The notes: generated by a model from the letters alone, not told the origin. A stretch of 64,000 bases of DNA from Leeuwenhoekiella sp. MAR_2009_132 (GCF_000687915.1 NZ_JHZY01000002.1:1302001-1366000), one strand, 5' to 3'; numbered from the stretch's first letter, positions 1 to 10,739 are shown. Translations and numbers: made by a program.

Positions 1-430
1 TATACAATAAAATAAATGCAATACCCCCTATTAAAAAACTATACCCGTTTACCGAAATTCCTTTTAAAACAAATACTCCGCTTTTTCCTAAAGCCTGTAG
101 CCCCAGAACTCCGCCGCTTATATTACCGCCTTCGTAGGCTGCATTACCTAATACAATTGCTGCTAATACGAGGCCTAAAATAAATTTACGCAGTATACCG
201 TGCGGTAATTGTGTACGTAATACCTGAGAAAGTCCCATTTGAGAAACTAGACCTATACGCGCTGCGGTTTCCTGTAAAATTACGGTCGCTACAATAGAAA
301 GCGTCATTGCCCACAATAACGTAAACCCAAATTGCACTCCGGCAAGTGTACAAACGGTTACCGTGCCGGGACCTATAAAGGCAGCAGCAATTAAGGCTCC
401 GGGTCCTATATTTTTAAAAGGATTTCGCAT
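1..430 (-). CDS. NRAMP-family metal transporter-like protein, N-terminal part
   Basis: The reverse strand reads open from an ATG at 428-430 to the left edge, giving about 143 residues; the C-terminal part is outside the window. The start reads MRNPFKNIGPGALIAAAFIG, followed by several hydrophobic helices and a NAAYEGGNISG stretch that fits NRAMP transmembrane segment 3. NRAMP proteins move divalent metals such as Mn2+ or Fe2+ with protons across the inner membrane. The usual segment-1 metal motif DPGN is replaced here by GPGT at residues 20-23, so this is a divergent NRAMP-related clade and its substrate is uncertain. It is divergent from the gene at 571. Confidence 0.8.
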   Translation of the reverse strand, partial: MRNPFKNIGPGALIAAAFIGPGTVTVCTLAGVQFGFTLLWAMTLSIVATVILQETAARIGLVSQMGLSQVLRTQLPHGILRKFILGLVLAAIVLGNAAYEGGNISGGVLGLQALGKSGVFVLKGISVNGYSFLIGGIAFILLY

Positions 431-570
431 AAATGAATCGTAAGTTTTAAATATAAAAATAATGCCGCGTTACAAGAAACGATACGGATACAAAAACAGA
501 TTGAAGTATACGCGTAACTAAAATGATTAAAATCTTAATTTAGAGGTGTTAAGCTAATATTTATACCGTC

Positions 571-1308
571 ATGAACTCCAGAAAACCGAATAAAATATAC
601 AAATCACTCCATTTAAATTACAATACTGATAATGGAGTCTGGCTGCATCAAGGCAAAACCCTGCGTAAAATTGTAGGCACGGCAGGAATGCTTCTCCCCA
701 TTTTATTACTAGCAATATCCTTAACCTTTTTTGAACTTCACGGTCCTTTAGAATCTATTAGTCATTATTATTTTACAAGAGCCTCTACCCTTTTTACCGT
801 AATAGTAAGTCTTATAGGAATTTTCTTAATCGTTTATAGCGGTGAAGAACGTATAGACTTTTGGGTTTCTAATATAGCAGGTTTTTTTGCACTCTGTGTT
901 GCATTTTTTCCTACTACAAACTTGGCAACAACCTGTTGTGATGTCACTTTACCCTATGCAGTAACATATTTTGAAGAACAGACCGAAGGATGGAGCTCCC
1001 TGTTTCATTATTTTTCTGCTGCTGTTTTTTTACTTGCCCTGGCCTTTATGTCGCTATTTCTATTTGTAAAATCTGATACGCCAAAAGGAAAACGCTGTAT
1101 TGAAAAAGTACGCCGTAATCGGGTTTATCGCATCTGCGGAATTCTAATGCTGGCAGCTATAGTGGTTATTTTGTTAGGCACATTAAATTTAATTAATGAG
1201 GAATTTTACGATAATTATAAACTTACCTTCTGGATGGAAGCTCTTGCGGTAGAATGCTTTGGCTTTAGCTGGCTGGTTAAGGGAGAAGCTTTAATGGGTG
1301 ACAAATAA
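571..1308 (+). CDS. Uncharacterised multi-pass membrane protein (DUF998-like)
   Basis: 245 residues, ATG start. A polar N-terminus of about 35 residues is followed by roughly six hydrophobic segments (near 37-55, 70-90, 97-115, 143-165, 188-208 and 220-240). The region ISHYYFTRASTLFTVIV followed by an acidic turn and a helix ending in AFFPT resembles the layout of bacterial DUF998-type membrane proteins, but I judge this by eye only. A Cys-Cys pair (TTCCD, about 121-125) sits in a predicted external loop. It stands alone between a divergent transporter and a lipoprotein gene, so context does not suggest a function. Confidence 0.75.
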   Translation: MNSRKPNKIYKSLHLNYNTDNGVWLHQGKTLRKIVGTAGMLLPILLLAISLTFFELHGPLESISHYYFTRASTLFTVIVSLIGIFLIVYSGEERIDFWVSNIAGFFALCVAFFPTTNLATTCCDVTLPYAVTYFEEQTEGWSSLFHYFSAAVFLLALAFMSLFLFVKSDTPKGKRCIEKVRRNRVYRICGILMLAAIVVILLGTLNLINEEFYDNYKLTFWMEALAVECFGFSWLVKGEALMGDK

Positions 1309-1385
1309 AACTTAAAATTTTATGCCTACTGAAAAGAGAATGCATTTAAATAGTACTTTTCGTCTAAAATTTAAGACCTCTTATT

Positions 1386-2210
1386 ATGAACCTAAAAGCA
1401 TTGTATTTTCTTGCTTTACTTCCTTTGGCGATCACATCTTGCGACACTGCAAGCTCTGATGATGAAAATCCTGAAACGCAAAATCCTGCACTCCGTGTGC
1501 AAATAACTACTAACACCGCTACTCCATTTATAGATTATATACTCGAAGCTGAAATTAAAACCTCTAATTCTATCAAAGAAGTTGAAGTTACAGATGATGG
1601 AGGAGCTTCGTATACGGCAAGAGAATCTAGTGAACCAGACGGACAGGGTACTCAGGTAAAATTATATTTCAGTTATGCCACTTTAGGAACCCGTAAATTA
1701 GAGTTTAAAGTCACAGACATTTACGGTCAGGTGGTGCCGTTTAGTGAAACCATAACCGTAACCCGTGGCAATGCAGTACGTATTCTTTCTGCGGAAGTGA
1801 TTTCGTTTTATAAAAAAGATCAAACCTGGGACCCAGAGTTTGCAGATACAGATGTAAACAGACTTGCAGATGTAGGGATTGGTCTTCTAAAATCAAAACT
1901 TAACGACCGCTTTGGAGGTACTGACTACACAATGTACCGGTGGTACATTTCAGAATCCCGTCAAAATCAATCTAATCTGTTTTTTGATTTAACTGATGAA
2001 GATTTGTACATCGATTTAAATAAAGAAATTAGAATAGGTCTTGCTGATGACGATGGTGGAAATATCGCGCAATCTTTAATTCCTGATTTTCCGGATTATC
2101 GGATTGTAGATCTTAAAACCTATGCTACAACACGGCCCAAAGTCATTACACTTAAGGATGATTCTATAGATCTTGAAATTAAGTTTACCGTAGAATGGCC
2201 TCAGGGATAA
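1386..2210 (+). CDS. Predicted lipoprotein of unknown function
   Basis: 274 residues. The N-terminus is a lipoprotein signal with lipobox LAITSCD, putting the lipidated cysteine near residue 19. The mature part begins with an acidic linker and then a beta-rich region (about 35-128) whose strands and DGGASYTA turn suggest an immunoglobulin-like or Big-type fold. The C-terminal 140 residues are not recognised. It is followed by a strong bidirectional terminator. Its 77-base distance from the membrane-protein gene upstream would allow co-transcription. Probably an envelope protein; no specific role can be assigned. Confidence 0.75.
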   Translation: MNLKALYFLALLPLAITSCDTASSDDENPETQNPALRVQITTNTATPFIDYILEAEIKTSNSIKEVEVTDDGGASYTARESSEPDGQGTQVKLYFSYATLGTRKLEFKVTDIYGQVVPFSETITVTRGNAVRILSAEVISFYKKDQTWDPEFADTDVNRLADVGIGLLKSKLNDRFGGTDYTMYRWYISESRQNQSNLFFDLTDEDLYIDLNKEIRIGLADDDGGNIAQSLIPDFPDYRIVDLKTYATTRPKVITLKDDSIDLEIKFTVEWPQG

Positions 2211-2229
2211 TCTGATTTTAAAATATAGA

Positions 2230-2263
2230 AAACCCGCTAAACAATAAGTTTAGCGGGTTTTTA
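2230..2263. terminator. Bidirectional intrinsic terminator
   Basis: A perfect 13-bp stem (2230-2242 with 2248-2260, core CCCGCTAAAC) has a 5-base loop. It is flanked by T residues on the right and A residues on the left, so it can end transcription from both the lipoprotein gene and the convergent peptidase gene. Confidence 0.9.
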
Positions 2264-2283
2264 GTTTAGACCGTTTTGATCGT

Positions 2284-5154
2284 CTATTTTTTTATTTCTT
2301 CAAGTTTAACTTCTTTACCATCTTTATCAAGTAGTACAACTTCATCAAAACCCATATTTTTAAATTGCTGGTATTGTGTTGCTGCATCACCTACAACCAG
2401 GTAAGCCATTTTAGACTCATCCAGATATTTATTGGCCAATTGTTTGTGCTGCTCTAAAGTCATATTATTAATAGTTGACTCTTCTTTCTCAATATAATTA
2501 GCATCAAGACCATATGCACTGCGCTCTTGTAACATTCCTAATAACGAACCTTGAGTTTCAAAACGACGCGCATTTGACTTAATCAGGGCATTTTTAGTAA
2601 AATCAAGATCTTCTTGAGAAATGCCAGATTTATACTTGGCAATCTCATCTTTAAAAATACCTACAGACTCTCCGGTGGTATTAGTACGCACACTTGATGA
2701 TGCAGTAAAGGTTCCCGGTATTTTGGTTCCGCTAAAGCCCGAACGTGCTCCATAGGTATATCCTTTCTCTTCACGTAAAACAAGGTTCACATTACCAGAG
2801 AAGGAGCCTCCCAGCTTATAATTCATAACCTCAGCAGCATAAAAATCTGCATCTGTACGCGGCATTGCGATGTATCCTATATTTATAACAGATTGCTTAG
2901 CATTAGGTACGTCTACAAAATAAAGAGAGGCTTTATCTCTGTTATTAGCAATAGGAAATTCTGGAATTGTAACCTCTTTTGCTTCCCAATTTTTCTTAAG
3001 TCCGTCAAGCGCTGCAAGTGCCTTATTTTCTGAAATATCACCTACAATATGAAATTTACTAACCGAAGGTGAGAAATAGGCATTATAGTAATTCTTAAGA
3101 TCCTGAATCGTAATCGCTTCAACAGATGCCACTGTTCCTGAGGTAGGTTGTGCTAGTGGGTGATTTTCACCATAAAGCATTTTATTATATACGCGGTTAG
3201 CAATTACTTCAGGATTTGCATCAGAACGTTTAATCCCATTAATAGTGCTTGTTTTAATACGCTCAAATTCTTTCTCATCCCAACGGGGCTGTAATAAAAT
3301 CTCTTCTACGAGCGCCATCGTTTTCTCATAATTACGAGCTAATGTATTTCCGCGTATAACAATAGATTCATTTGTCGTGTACATATAAATACTAGCCCCC
3401 AGGCGATCTATCGCTTCTTCTAATTCAAGTGGCGTTTTAGTAGCAGTACCTTCCATTAAAATATCGGTCATAAGGTTTGCTACACCATTCTTTTGAGGAT
3501 CGTCCAGTAAATGTCCACCATCTATTACAAGACTGAAATTTACTAGAGGTAACTCATTTTGAACAATACCATACACTTCCATCTGGTTTGGCAAATTAGC
3601 GGTCCAGGAATCTGGGATATTTAATTTTGGAGTTTCACCCATTGCCGGTGGTACAGATCGATCAAATTTTGAAGGTGTTTTTTCAATAACTTTATCAGAT
3701 TCTACGATTTCTGTCTTTACATTTTCAGTAATTTCTTCCTCAACAACTTCAGCTTTTTCAGAATTTTCTGCAATGAGCTCAAGTTGGCCTTTAGGAACAA
3801 AACTGGTTAAAATAAATGGTTTACCTTTTATATATTTCTCATAAACACGCATTACATCTGCTGCAGTGACCTCTTTAATATTCTGAATGTCTTGTTCGAT
3901 AAAGTTAGGGTCACCTGCAAAAACATCATATTGTGCAAGCTGAAATGATTTACCCAGTACACTACTAATACCGTTATAAAATTCGGTTTCCTGCCCTGCT
4001 TTAATTCGCTCAATATCACTTTCTTTAACGCCTTCTTTTTCAAACAGAGCAAAAGCTTTATTGATACCGGTTTCTACACTATCCAGGTCAACACCAGAAT
4101 TAGCAGTTACTGAAATTCTAAACTTTCCGGCAATTTGGTCTGCTCCATTCCAGGCATAGGGTTGTGATGTCACCTCCATATCTTCCACCAAAACACGATA
4201 TAAGGGTGCGTTTTTTCCGTCTGATAATATTTCGCCTAAAAAATCAAGCGCATATGCATCATCTGTATACTGCTCAACTGCCGGCCATACCATATTAAGC
4301 TGAGGTGCCGTTGCAAAATTATCTTCATGATATAAACGTTTTGTAGCGGCTAATGAAACATTTTGAACTTCTAGAGGTGCAACTTCCTGGCGTTTTTTAA
4401 TTTCCCCAAAATACTTTTCTACAAGCTCTTTTGCTTTAGCATTGTCAAAATCTCCTGCAATTACCAATGTGGCATTATTAGGACCGTAATACTTGTCGTA
4501 AAACTCTTTAACATCTGCTACGGTAGCATTTTGTAAATCTTCTAGTTCACCAATAACCTGCCAGCTGTATGGATGGCCGTCTGGAAATAAATTTTTATCA
4601 ATTACCCAACTTGTGTGACCGTACGGATTGTTATCTACGCGCTGACGCTTTTCGTTTTGAACCACCTCCTGCTGGTTTGCAAATGCAGATTCTGTAACGG
4701 TATTAATTAAGAATCCCATACGATCTGATTCTAACCATAAAACGGTTTCTAATGCATTGTTAGGTACAACTTCATAATAAACCGTACCATCTTGCCATGT
4801 ACCCCCATTTAGGGTCCCTCCGGCATCTTGTATGGTTTTAAAAAATTGATCCTGAGGTACATTTTCTGACTCTTGAAAAAGCATATGCTCAAATAAATGA
4901 GCAAAACCGGTACGCCCTTTTTTCTCACGGTTAGACCCCACACCATATTGAATTGCTACAGAAACAATGGGATCACTGGTGTCTTGATGTAAAACAACGT
5001 TTAAGCCATTTTCAAGTTCGTACTTCTCATAATCGATAGATAACTTCGCCTCTGCAATATCCTCATTTTTTTCTGCTTTATCATCGCAGGAAACAAGTGA
5101 AACCACAAACAGAGACAACATTAATGCTATCGGTGTCCATTTAGTTTTGATCAT
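2284..5154 (-). CDS. M16-family zinc metallopeptidase lipoprotein (two fused halves)
   Basis: About 956 residues from the ATG at 5152-5154. The open frame extends 13 codons further to 5193, but the lipoprotein signal (MIKTKWTP... with lipobox SLVSCDD) fits only the inner start. The N-terminal half carries the inverted zinc motif HLFEH (residues 86-90 from this start) plus a downstream glutamate region ANQQEVVQNEKR. The C-terminal half has the same fold but lacks HxxEH, as in other pitrilysin/PqqL-type tandem M16 proteins, where one half is catalytic and the other structural. An acidic linker with runs of E and V joins the halves near residues 465-500. Expected to degrade peptides in the periplasm or at the outer membrane. 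Confidence 0.92.
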   Translation of the reverse strand: MIKTKWTPIALMLSLFVVSLVSCDDKAEKNEDIAEAKLSIDYEKYELENGLNVVLHQDTSDPIVSVAIQYGVGSNREKKGRTGFAHLFEHMLFQESENVPQDQFFKTIQDAGGTLNGGTWQDGTVYYEVVPNNALETVLWLESDRMGFLINTVTESAFANQQEVVQNEKRQRVDNNPYGHTSWVIDKNLFPDGHPYSWQVIGELEDLQNATVADVKEFYDKYYGPNNATLVIAGDFDNAKAKELVEKYFGEIKKRQEVAPLEVQNVSLAATKRLYHEDNFATAPQLNMVWPAVEQYTDDAYALDFLGEILSDGKNAPLYRVLVEDMEVTSQPYAWNGADQIAGKFRISVTANSGVDLDSVETGINKAFALFEKEGVKESDIERIKAGQETEFYNGISSVLGKSFQLAQYDVFAGDPNFIEQDIQNIKEVTAADVMRVYEKYIKGKPFILTSFVPKGQLELIAENSEKAEVVEEEITENVKTEIVESDKVIEKTPSKFDRSVPPAMGETPKLNIPDSWTANLPNQMEVYGIVQNELPLVNFSLVIDGGHLLDDPQKNGVANLMTDILMEGTATKTPLELEEAIDRLGASIYMYTTNESIVIRGNTLARNYEKTMALVEEILLQPRWDEKEFERIKTSTINGIKRSDANPEVIANRVYNKMLYGENHPLAQPTSGTVASVEAITIQDLKNYYNAYFSPSVSKFHIVGDISENKALAALDGLKKNWEAKEVTIPEFPIANNRDKASLYFVDVPNAKQSVINIGYIAMPRTDADFYAAEVMNYKLGGSFSGNVNLVLREEKGYTYGARSGFSGTKIPGTFTASSSVRTNTTGESVGIFKDEIAKYKSGISQEDLDFTKNALIKSNARRFETQGSLLGMLQERSAYGLDANYIEKEESTINNMTLEQHKQLANKYLDESKMAYLVVGDAATQYQQFKNMGFDEVVLLDKDGKEVKLEEIKK

Positions 5155-5554
5155 AGATATTCGTTTTTGATTAATAAAATTTAAAGAGATCATTTTAATT
5201 TGTTATAAATGACGCATTTAACGATGTTAAGTTACAAAATCCTTAAACTATTTATAACAAAATATCAAAAAGACTAAATTTTATGTAAAATCAAAACCAT
5301 ATTGCCTGCGCTATTCTTGCCTCATCATCAAAGAACTTTTAAATTGCTTTGTTTTATTAAGTTTCTAAACAATTAACCCTTCTGGCAATCTTAAAAATCA
5401 AACTATTGACGTCTGCCGGAAGAATACATTATTGCTGAGCGCAAAATGGGAGCTTTAAATCATCATATTCAGAAATTTCAATCTTAATATTTGCTATATG
5501 ATTTGTAATTTACTTGTATCAATTGAAAACTTTAAATGATTAAAATATCGTGAT
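5155..5554. other. AT-rich intergenic region between divergent genes
   Basis: About 400 bases between the divergent M16 and SRAP genes. I see no RNA gene, repeat or convincing ORF; it presumably holds the two divergent promoters, but I could not place a clear TTTG / TAnnTTTG pair. Confidence 0.5.
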
Positions 5555-6280
5555 ATGTGTAACGCTACGGCATTAACCAAAACAAAAAAACGTATTGAAG
5601 AAGTTTTAGATAAAACTTTTGAAATACCCTTAGAATATCAACCCTATTATCATTTAAATGGCTTTAGTCACGGAAATCTGCAAATAATTAGGATGGATGA
5701 AAATGAAAAAATTTATCCTGCAATGTGGGGTCTAATTCCAGCTTACGGTTTAAATAATATCCCTGAATTTCAGAAAAAATACAATACGCTTAATGCGAGA
5801 AGCGAATCAATATTTAAATCAAATACCTTCAAACATTCTATATTAGAAAAACGCTGTTTAATACTGGCTGATGGTTTTTTTGAACCTCATCATATAAACG
5901 GAAAGCCCACTCCCTATTTTTGTTATCAACCCTCTGATGAAGAGGGTGATGATAGCCGAAAATTATTCTTGTTTGCTGGGCTATATTCAGAAATAGATAA
6001 TGAAACCCACAGTTGTACTATTATAACAACTAATGCAAATGATTTTTTTGCTGAAGTACACAATAAGAAAAAAAGAATGCCTCTAGTGCTAGATTCTGAA
6101 TTATATACCGATTGGTTAAGTGATTCTCACAACGAAAAAACACTGAAGGATTTATTAAATGATGGCTTTACCAGAACGAAATTTGATGCCTACCCGGTAA
6201 GTAATACAATATATCATAAGAATGTTGATTCTAACGTAGCCAGAGCAATACAACCCGTTGAAAAAACAACCTTATTTTGA
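5555..6280 (+). CDS. SRAP-domain protein, abasic-site DNA crosslinker (YedK/HMCES family)
   Basis: 241 residues. The initiator Met is followed directly by Cys2, which becomes the N-terminal nucleophile that forms a thiazolidine crosslink to abasic sites in single-stranded DNA. Other family motifs are present in order: WGLIPAY (about 58-64), NARSES (about 79-84), RCLILADGFFEP (about 100-111, with the conserved Glu) and the VHNKKKRMPLVLD segment (about 168-180) with the conserved His. Length is normal for the family. It is a single gene with no lexA, imuB or dnaE2 neighbour, so it looks like a housekeeping genome-protection copy rather than part of an SOS cassette. Confidence 0.93.
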   Translation: MCNATALTKTKKRIEEVLDKTFEIPLEYQPYYHLNGFSHGNLQIIRMDENEKIYPAMWGLIPAYGLNNIPEFQKKYNTLNARSESIFKSNTFKHSILEKRCLILADGFFEPHHINGKPTPYFCYQPSDEEGDDSRKLFLFAGLYSEIDNETHSCTIITTNANDFFAEVHNKKKRMPLVLDSELYTDWLSDSHNEKTLKDLLNDGFTRTKFDAYPVSNTIYHKNVDSNVARAIQPVEKTTLF

Positions 6281-6454
6281 TTTGAAGGATAAAAAATTTA
6301 AGATAAATACACCCTTTAAAAGGTTGATAGTGTTACTTATAAAAAATTTATAAATGACTTAATGACCTTAATTTAATTGAATACTGAATATTTTCTTAAG
6401 CTGATAAGACCGGTGATGATTAATTTTACAGTAAAATAATTAATACGTGTAGTA

Positions 6455-7993
6455 TTACCCCAACCATCCCTCGCGATCCAGACTTCTGTATTGAATCGCT
6501 TCACTAATATGGTGACTTTCTATATGCTCAGATGCTTCTAAATCTGCTATTGTTCTAGACACTTTTAAAATACGGTCATAAGCACGAGCCGAAAGATTGA
6601 GTTTTTCCATAGCCGATTTCAGTAAATTTTTGGAGTTTTCATCAAGTGCACAGTAGGTTCTTATTTGTTTAACACTCATTTGTGCGTTGTAATGTACACT
6701 ACTATTCTCTTTAAACCGTTTTGTTTGTAACTCGCGTGCTGCGGTTACCCGTTTTCTAATATCTACACTACTTTCTGCTCTACGCTCATCTGAAAGTTTA
6801 TCAAAAGGTACGGGTGTTACTTCTATATGAATATCTATACGGTCTAAAAGCGGACCGCTTACTTTACTTAAATAGCGCTGCATTTCTGCGGGAGTACTGG
6901 TTACCGGTGCACTGGGATCATTAAAATACCCTCCCGGACTTGGGTTCATACTCGCTACCAGCATAAAACTACTGGGATAGGTTACGGTAAATTTTGCTCT
7001 TGAAATCGTGACTTCACGGTCTTCAAGAGGTTGTCGCATTACCTCAAGAACGGTGCGTTTAAATTCGGGTAACTCGTCAAGAAACAAAACACCATTATGC
7101 GATAAGGAAATTTCGCCGGGTTGCGGGTAGGCTCCACCACCTACTAATGCGACATCTGAAATCGTATGATGCGGACTGCGAAACGGCCGTTGCGCCATAA
7201 GTCCTACGTTTTCTCGCATTCTTCCGGAAACGCTATGAATTTTTGTTGTTTCTAAAGCCTCCCTTAAAGTCATAGGCGGTAGTATAGATGGCAAACGTTT
7301 TGCCAACATCGTTTTACCTGCTCCCGGCGGACCTATTAAAATTATATTATGTCCTCCTGCTGCAGCAATTTCCATACAGCGTTTAATAGATTCCTGGCCT
7401 TTCACATCAGCAAAGTCAAAATCAGGATGTTCTAAGGCATTAAAGAATTCACTGCGGGTATCTACAATAGTGCATTCTAGTTCTGCACCCGTATCAAAAT
7501 GGTCTATTACCTGAGAAATAGAATCGATGCCATAGACTTCAAGATCTTTAACGATAGCGGCCTCACGGGCATTCTGGCTGGGTAATAGAAATTTTTTAAA
7601 ACCTTCTTCCTGTGCTTTAATCGCAATAGGCAATGCTCCACGTATGGGTTGTAAGCTTCCGTCTAATGACAGCTCTCCCATAATAATGTATTCATCCAGA
7701 TGTTCAGCATTAATCTGTCCGCTAGCAGCAAGAATACCTATGGCTAATGTAAGATCGTAGGCACTACCTTCTTTACGCATATCTGCAGGAGCCATATTGA
7801 GTGTAATTTTCTTTCCGGGAATTTTAAGATTATTGTTTTGCAGGGCTGCGGCGATTCGGTAATTACTCTCTTTAATCGCATTATCGGGGAGTCCTACCAG
7901 ATGATAACCTATTCCTTTATCTATGTGTACCTCGACCGTTATTGTTGTCGCTTCTACACCGAAAACTGCTGATCCATAAACCTTTGTGAGCAT
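6455..7993 (-). CDS. YifB/ComM-type Mg-chelatase-like AAA+ ATPase
   Basis: 512 residues, the full family length. An N-terminal Lon-protease-like domain (about 1-170, with [16 protein letters not shown]) is followed by an AAA+ module. The Walker A motif GPPGAGKT is at residues 221-228, Walker B is around [11 protein letters not shown], and an arginine-containing [10 protein letters not shown] sensor region and C-terminal helical lid follow. ComM proteins are hexameric helicases that promote branch migration during natural transformation. No other competence genes are nearby. Transcribed alone on the minus strand. Confidence 0.93.
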   Translation of the reverse strand: MLTKVYGSAVFGVEATTITVEVHIDKGIGYHLVGLPDNAIKESNYRIAAALQNNNLKIPGKKITLNMAPADMRKEGSAYDLTLAIGILAASGQINAEHLDEYIIMGELSLDGSLQPIRGALPIAIKAQEEGFKKFLLPSQNAREAAIVKDLEVYGIDSISQVIDHFDTGAELECTIVDTRSEFFNALEHPDFDFADVKGQESIKRCMEIAAAGGHNIILIGPPGAGKTMLAKRLPSILPPMTLREALETTKIHSVSGRMRENVGLMAQRPFRSPHHTISDVALVGGGAYPQPGEISLSHNGVLFLDELPEFKRTVLEVMRQPLEDREVTISRAKFTVTYPSSFMLVASMNPSPGGYFNDPSAPVTSTPAEMQRYLSKVSGPLLDRIDIHIEVTPVPFDKLSDERRAESSVDIRKRVTAARELQTKRFKENSSVHYNAQMSVKQIRTYCALDENSKNLLKSAMEKLNLSARAYDRILKVSRTIADLEASEHIESHHISEAIQYRSLDREGWLG

Positions 7994-8241
7994 AACTTTA
8001 AGTTGGTTTTCTAAAGAAACAACATAATTTTTAACTATACCAACCTAATTTTCAACAAAATAAAATCTAAATTATAAAGTTTATGCAATATTCAACATTA
8101 TCATAAAAAGACTTAAAACTCATAATTACATTATAAATCAATAATCTATTATACATAAAGTTATCTACGACAATTAAAGACTTTTACGTATCTTAAGAAT
8201 TCGCCAACTAGCATATATAATTTAACCAAAAGCCTTCTCTA

Positions 8242-8703
8242 ATGACTCAACCTGCCACATTCACTACACTTATTTTATTCTCGCTTTTTTCTAGTTTTTC
8301 TGGCAATGGGCAACAACTAACAGAAGCTGAGTATGCAGAAAAAGGAAAATACATATGGGAACATTTTGTACCACAATCGGGGCAGGCAAAATTTGTACAG
8401 GGAGAGTTGTTACGAGCAATAGAAAAGCTACGAGATGAAGCACAGCGCAATGGTAACGGTAATTTTAATAATCAATGTCATGGTTTGCTTGTTGATTATT
8501 TAAGAAGTAAATTAACAGACCCAACTCTTTTTTCCGAGGAAAAAATACAGGGAATTAATGCTGAGTTAGATTTATTAAATAATGCACAGGCTCCTTATAC
8601 ACACGATGCACCCTATGATTACATCACAAATAGAATTATAGACTGGTTTATGCATTATGGAGAATCATTAGAACACACTCCCAATCCTAATCTAAATTGT
8701 TAA
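8242..8703 (+). CDS. Small secreted protein of unknown function
   Basis: 153 residues. It starts with a hydrophobic signal-peptide-like segment (about 8-24, ending SGNGQQ). The mature part is mostly helical and polar with two cysteines (about 79 and 153, the last residue). No family is recognised. The stop codon is separated by a single base from the stop of the convergent gene on the other strand. An opposite-strand frame of 67 codons at 8247-8450 is a shadow. Confidence 0.6.
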   Translation: MTQPATFTTLILFSLFSSFSGNGQQLTEAEYAEKGKYIWEHFVPQSGQAKFVQGELLRAIEKLRDEAQRNGNGNFNNQCHGLLVDYLRSKLTDPTLFSEEKIQGINAELDLLNNAQAPYTHDAPYDYITNRIIDWFMHYGESLEHTPNPNLNC

Positions 8704-8704
8704 C

Positions 8705-10456
8705 TTAAATTTCTTTTTTTGCTGTGCGATTTAGAACGCCCTCAGCCCATTTTTTTGCCGGCTCGCCAAAACACTCAATTAGATCATCTACTCCTATTAC
8801 ACTGCCTTTTGCGAGTCTTCCTAAAAGTGCGATATGTTGATTTGAATTTCCTGCACTACTAATTATTCTGCCATCTTGAAGTGTGTGCAAACCTAATTTA
8901 TAACTTACAGCGTCTACTTTACGATCATCTAGTAAATGTTGTATTACGGGACTATTAACTGCAATTAATTGTGGTGGATCTATCACCGAATTAACCATAA
9001 CATTTGCAGTACTTGCTTTACCATTTTTAAATATTTGCCATCCCTGTGGAGTCAATTTGATTTCAGGATTTTTAACAAAATCTAAATTTAGAATCCCGGC
9101 CTCTGCCACTGCTATCAGTTGCTGCAAGCTTTCTACCGGCGGGCCGTAAGAATAGCGTTTACTAGCCTCTATATAGCTTACAATGTCTATCATCGCAACA
9201 TCAGAAATATCGAGATGCGTATAATCGTGATACAAAATGCCTAGAGCATAACGCCAAACCTGTCCCAAACAATAATCGAGACTTATTTTCTGTTTACCAA
9301 AAGCCATCTCTAACAGCATTTGCATTTGATCTAGAGCTGGAAGATTTTGGTCTAAGACAAGTGAATGTCTCGTTTCCGGTTTCCGTATAATGGTTTCCAC
9401 CAGCGATTCTAAATAGGTCTCATCACTAGAATAATATCGTGCCTTGTGCGCCAAACGTTTAAATACTGAAGCTGTAAGCGTTACTAAAGCTTTTATTAAA
9501 AATGTAGCATCTTTAATGAGTTCTGGGTTTTTTAAGGCAGAATCTAATTCATCTCTAAAATGCGTAATTTCATCAACAGTGGGCTCAAACCAGTTGTCAA
9601 TAGCAGAATTTACCGGTTTTGGTGCCGGTGGTAATCCATCTAATGAAAATACAATTAGCTTTTTAGGAGCTGTTGCTGAAGGATGATATTTAAATTTCAA
9701 ACCATTTTCAGAATTTGTAAAGGAGCCTTCAAAACCCAGAGTTAATGCCCGTACCTGATCTACCATAGACAACCCAAAACCTCTAAGCGCTACAACCGCA
9801 TCTGGTGTTATAGTTTCGGTTTCTAGTGCTCCCACGGGGTAAGGGTCTTTATATAACTTCAAATGAGAAAATTCTTTGGTATGCTTTTCCCAGGCTTTGA
9901 GTTGGTCTGATAGTTGTGTAGCCTGATGTCCTATAGTTAAAACAACCTCATCTGCGTAATGTGTTTTTTGAGCTGCATCAGTTATCAAACAACCCGTTGC
10001 GGTGGTTTCTACGTGAGTTACGTTATTAGTAATTAGCGTAATACAATCTGCGCCCAACAACGCGTTTTTAATCGACTCAAAACGTGCGTTTAAATAAGCA
10101 CCTAACTTCGCACGTGGTGGAAAATAATCTACCGCAGCAGTTTTAATTTCATCAGCATCAGTGGTAATCCATTCCTGATAACCAGGAAAGCTCGCAATAT
10201 ATAAATTGTCAAATCGTATTTCTGGTCTACCGTGCAAACCGGCGCTAAGATGGCGTTCACTTATATTCGATAAATTTGTAACTACTTGCTGCGGACTCCA
10301 AATTTTACCGGCGCCGGGATACGCAGCCTCTTCAAACAAGAGAACATTTAGTTTAGTTTTTAAAGCTTTCTCTTGTTTAGCAATATACAGGGCTTCAAGT
10401 GCTGCAAGACCGCGAGGTCCTATTCCTATAATTGCAATAGTTTTGATATTTGACAC
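8705..10456 (-). CDS. FAD/NAD(P)-binding protein (NAD_binding_9-type oxidoreductase)
   Basis: 583 residues starting at a GTG codon (10454-10456). The N-terminus has a Rossmann dinucleotide motif GIGPRGLAALEAL (about 11-23). It is followed by LLFEEAAYPGAGKIWSP, a pattern typical of FAD/NAD(P)-binding proteins of the PF13454 kind, in which the conserved stretch lies after the first beta strand. A second nucleotide-binding region appears near residues 165-180 (EVVLTIGHQ). These proteins are predicted flavoproteins of unknown substrate, some acting in N-hydroxylation or siderophore-like chemistry, but no biosynthetic genes are adjacent. It stands alone and converges on the small secreted protein gene. 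Confidence 0.8.
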   Translation of the reverse strand: MSNIKTIAIIGIGPRGLAALEALYIAKQEKALKTKLNVLLFEEAAYPGAGKIWSPQQVVTNLSNISERHLSAGLHGRPEIRFDNLYIASFPGYQEWITTDADEIKTAAVDYFPPRAKLGAYLNARFESIKNALLGADCITLITNNVTHVETTATGCLITDAAQKTHYADEVVLTIGHQATQLSDQLKAWEKHTKEFSHLKLYKDPYPVGALETETITPDAVVALRGFGLSMVDQVRALTLGFEGSFTNSENGLKFKYHPSATAPKKLIVFSLDGLPPAPKPVNSAIDNWFEPTVDEITHFRDELDSALKNPELIKDATFLIKALVTLTASVFKRLAHKARYYSSDETYLESLVETIIRKPETRHSLVLDQNLPALDQMQMLLEMAFGKQKISLDYCLGQVWRYALGILYHDYTHLDISDVAMIDIVSYIEASKRYSYGPPVESLQQLIAVAEAGILNLDFVKNPEIKLTPQGWQIFKNGKASTANVMVNSVIDPPQLIAVNSPVIQHLLDDRKVDAVSYKLGLHTLQDGRIISSAGNSNQHIALLGRLAKGSVIGVDDLIECFGEPAKKWAEGVLNRTAKKEI

Positions 10457-10739
10457 GCTAAATGTTTAAATCATTAATTCTTTTCAATTGCAAAAGCAAT
10501 TGCTTAAAAGTACAATACTATCAACCGGTTTAGGGCTAAGAAATTGGTCAGTAATGCTAAGATTTTACTAATAATCCCGTGTTTCTATTATTCATGGAAT
10601 TTTCAGTTCTATAAATAATTTTTAAATATTTTAAATAATTAAAAACCTATTAACTAATAATTTCCGTAAATAAAACAATGTCTTAAGGAACTAATATTAA
10701 ATTAGCTCTTAGAACTACATACAACCAACAAACCAATAG

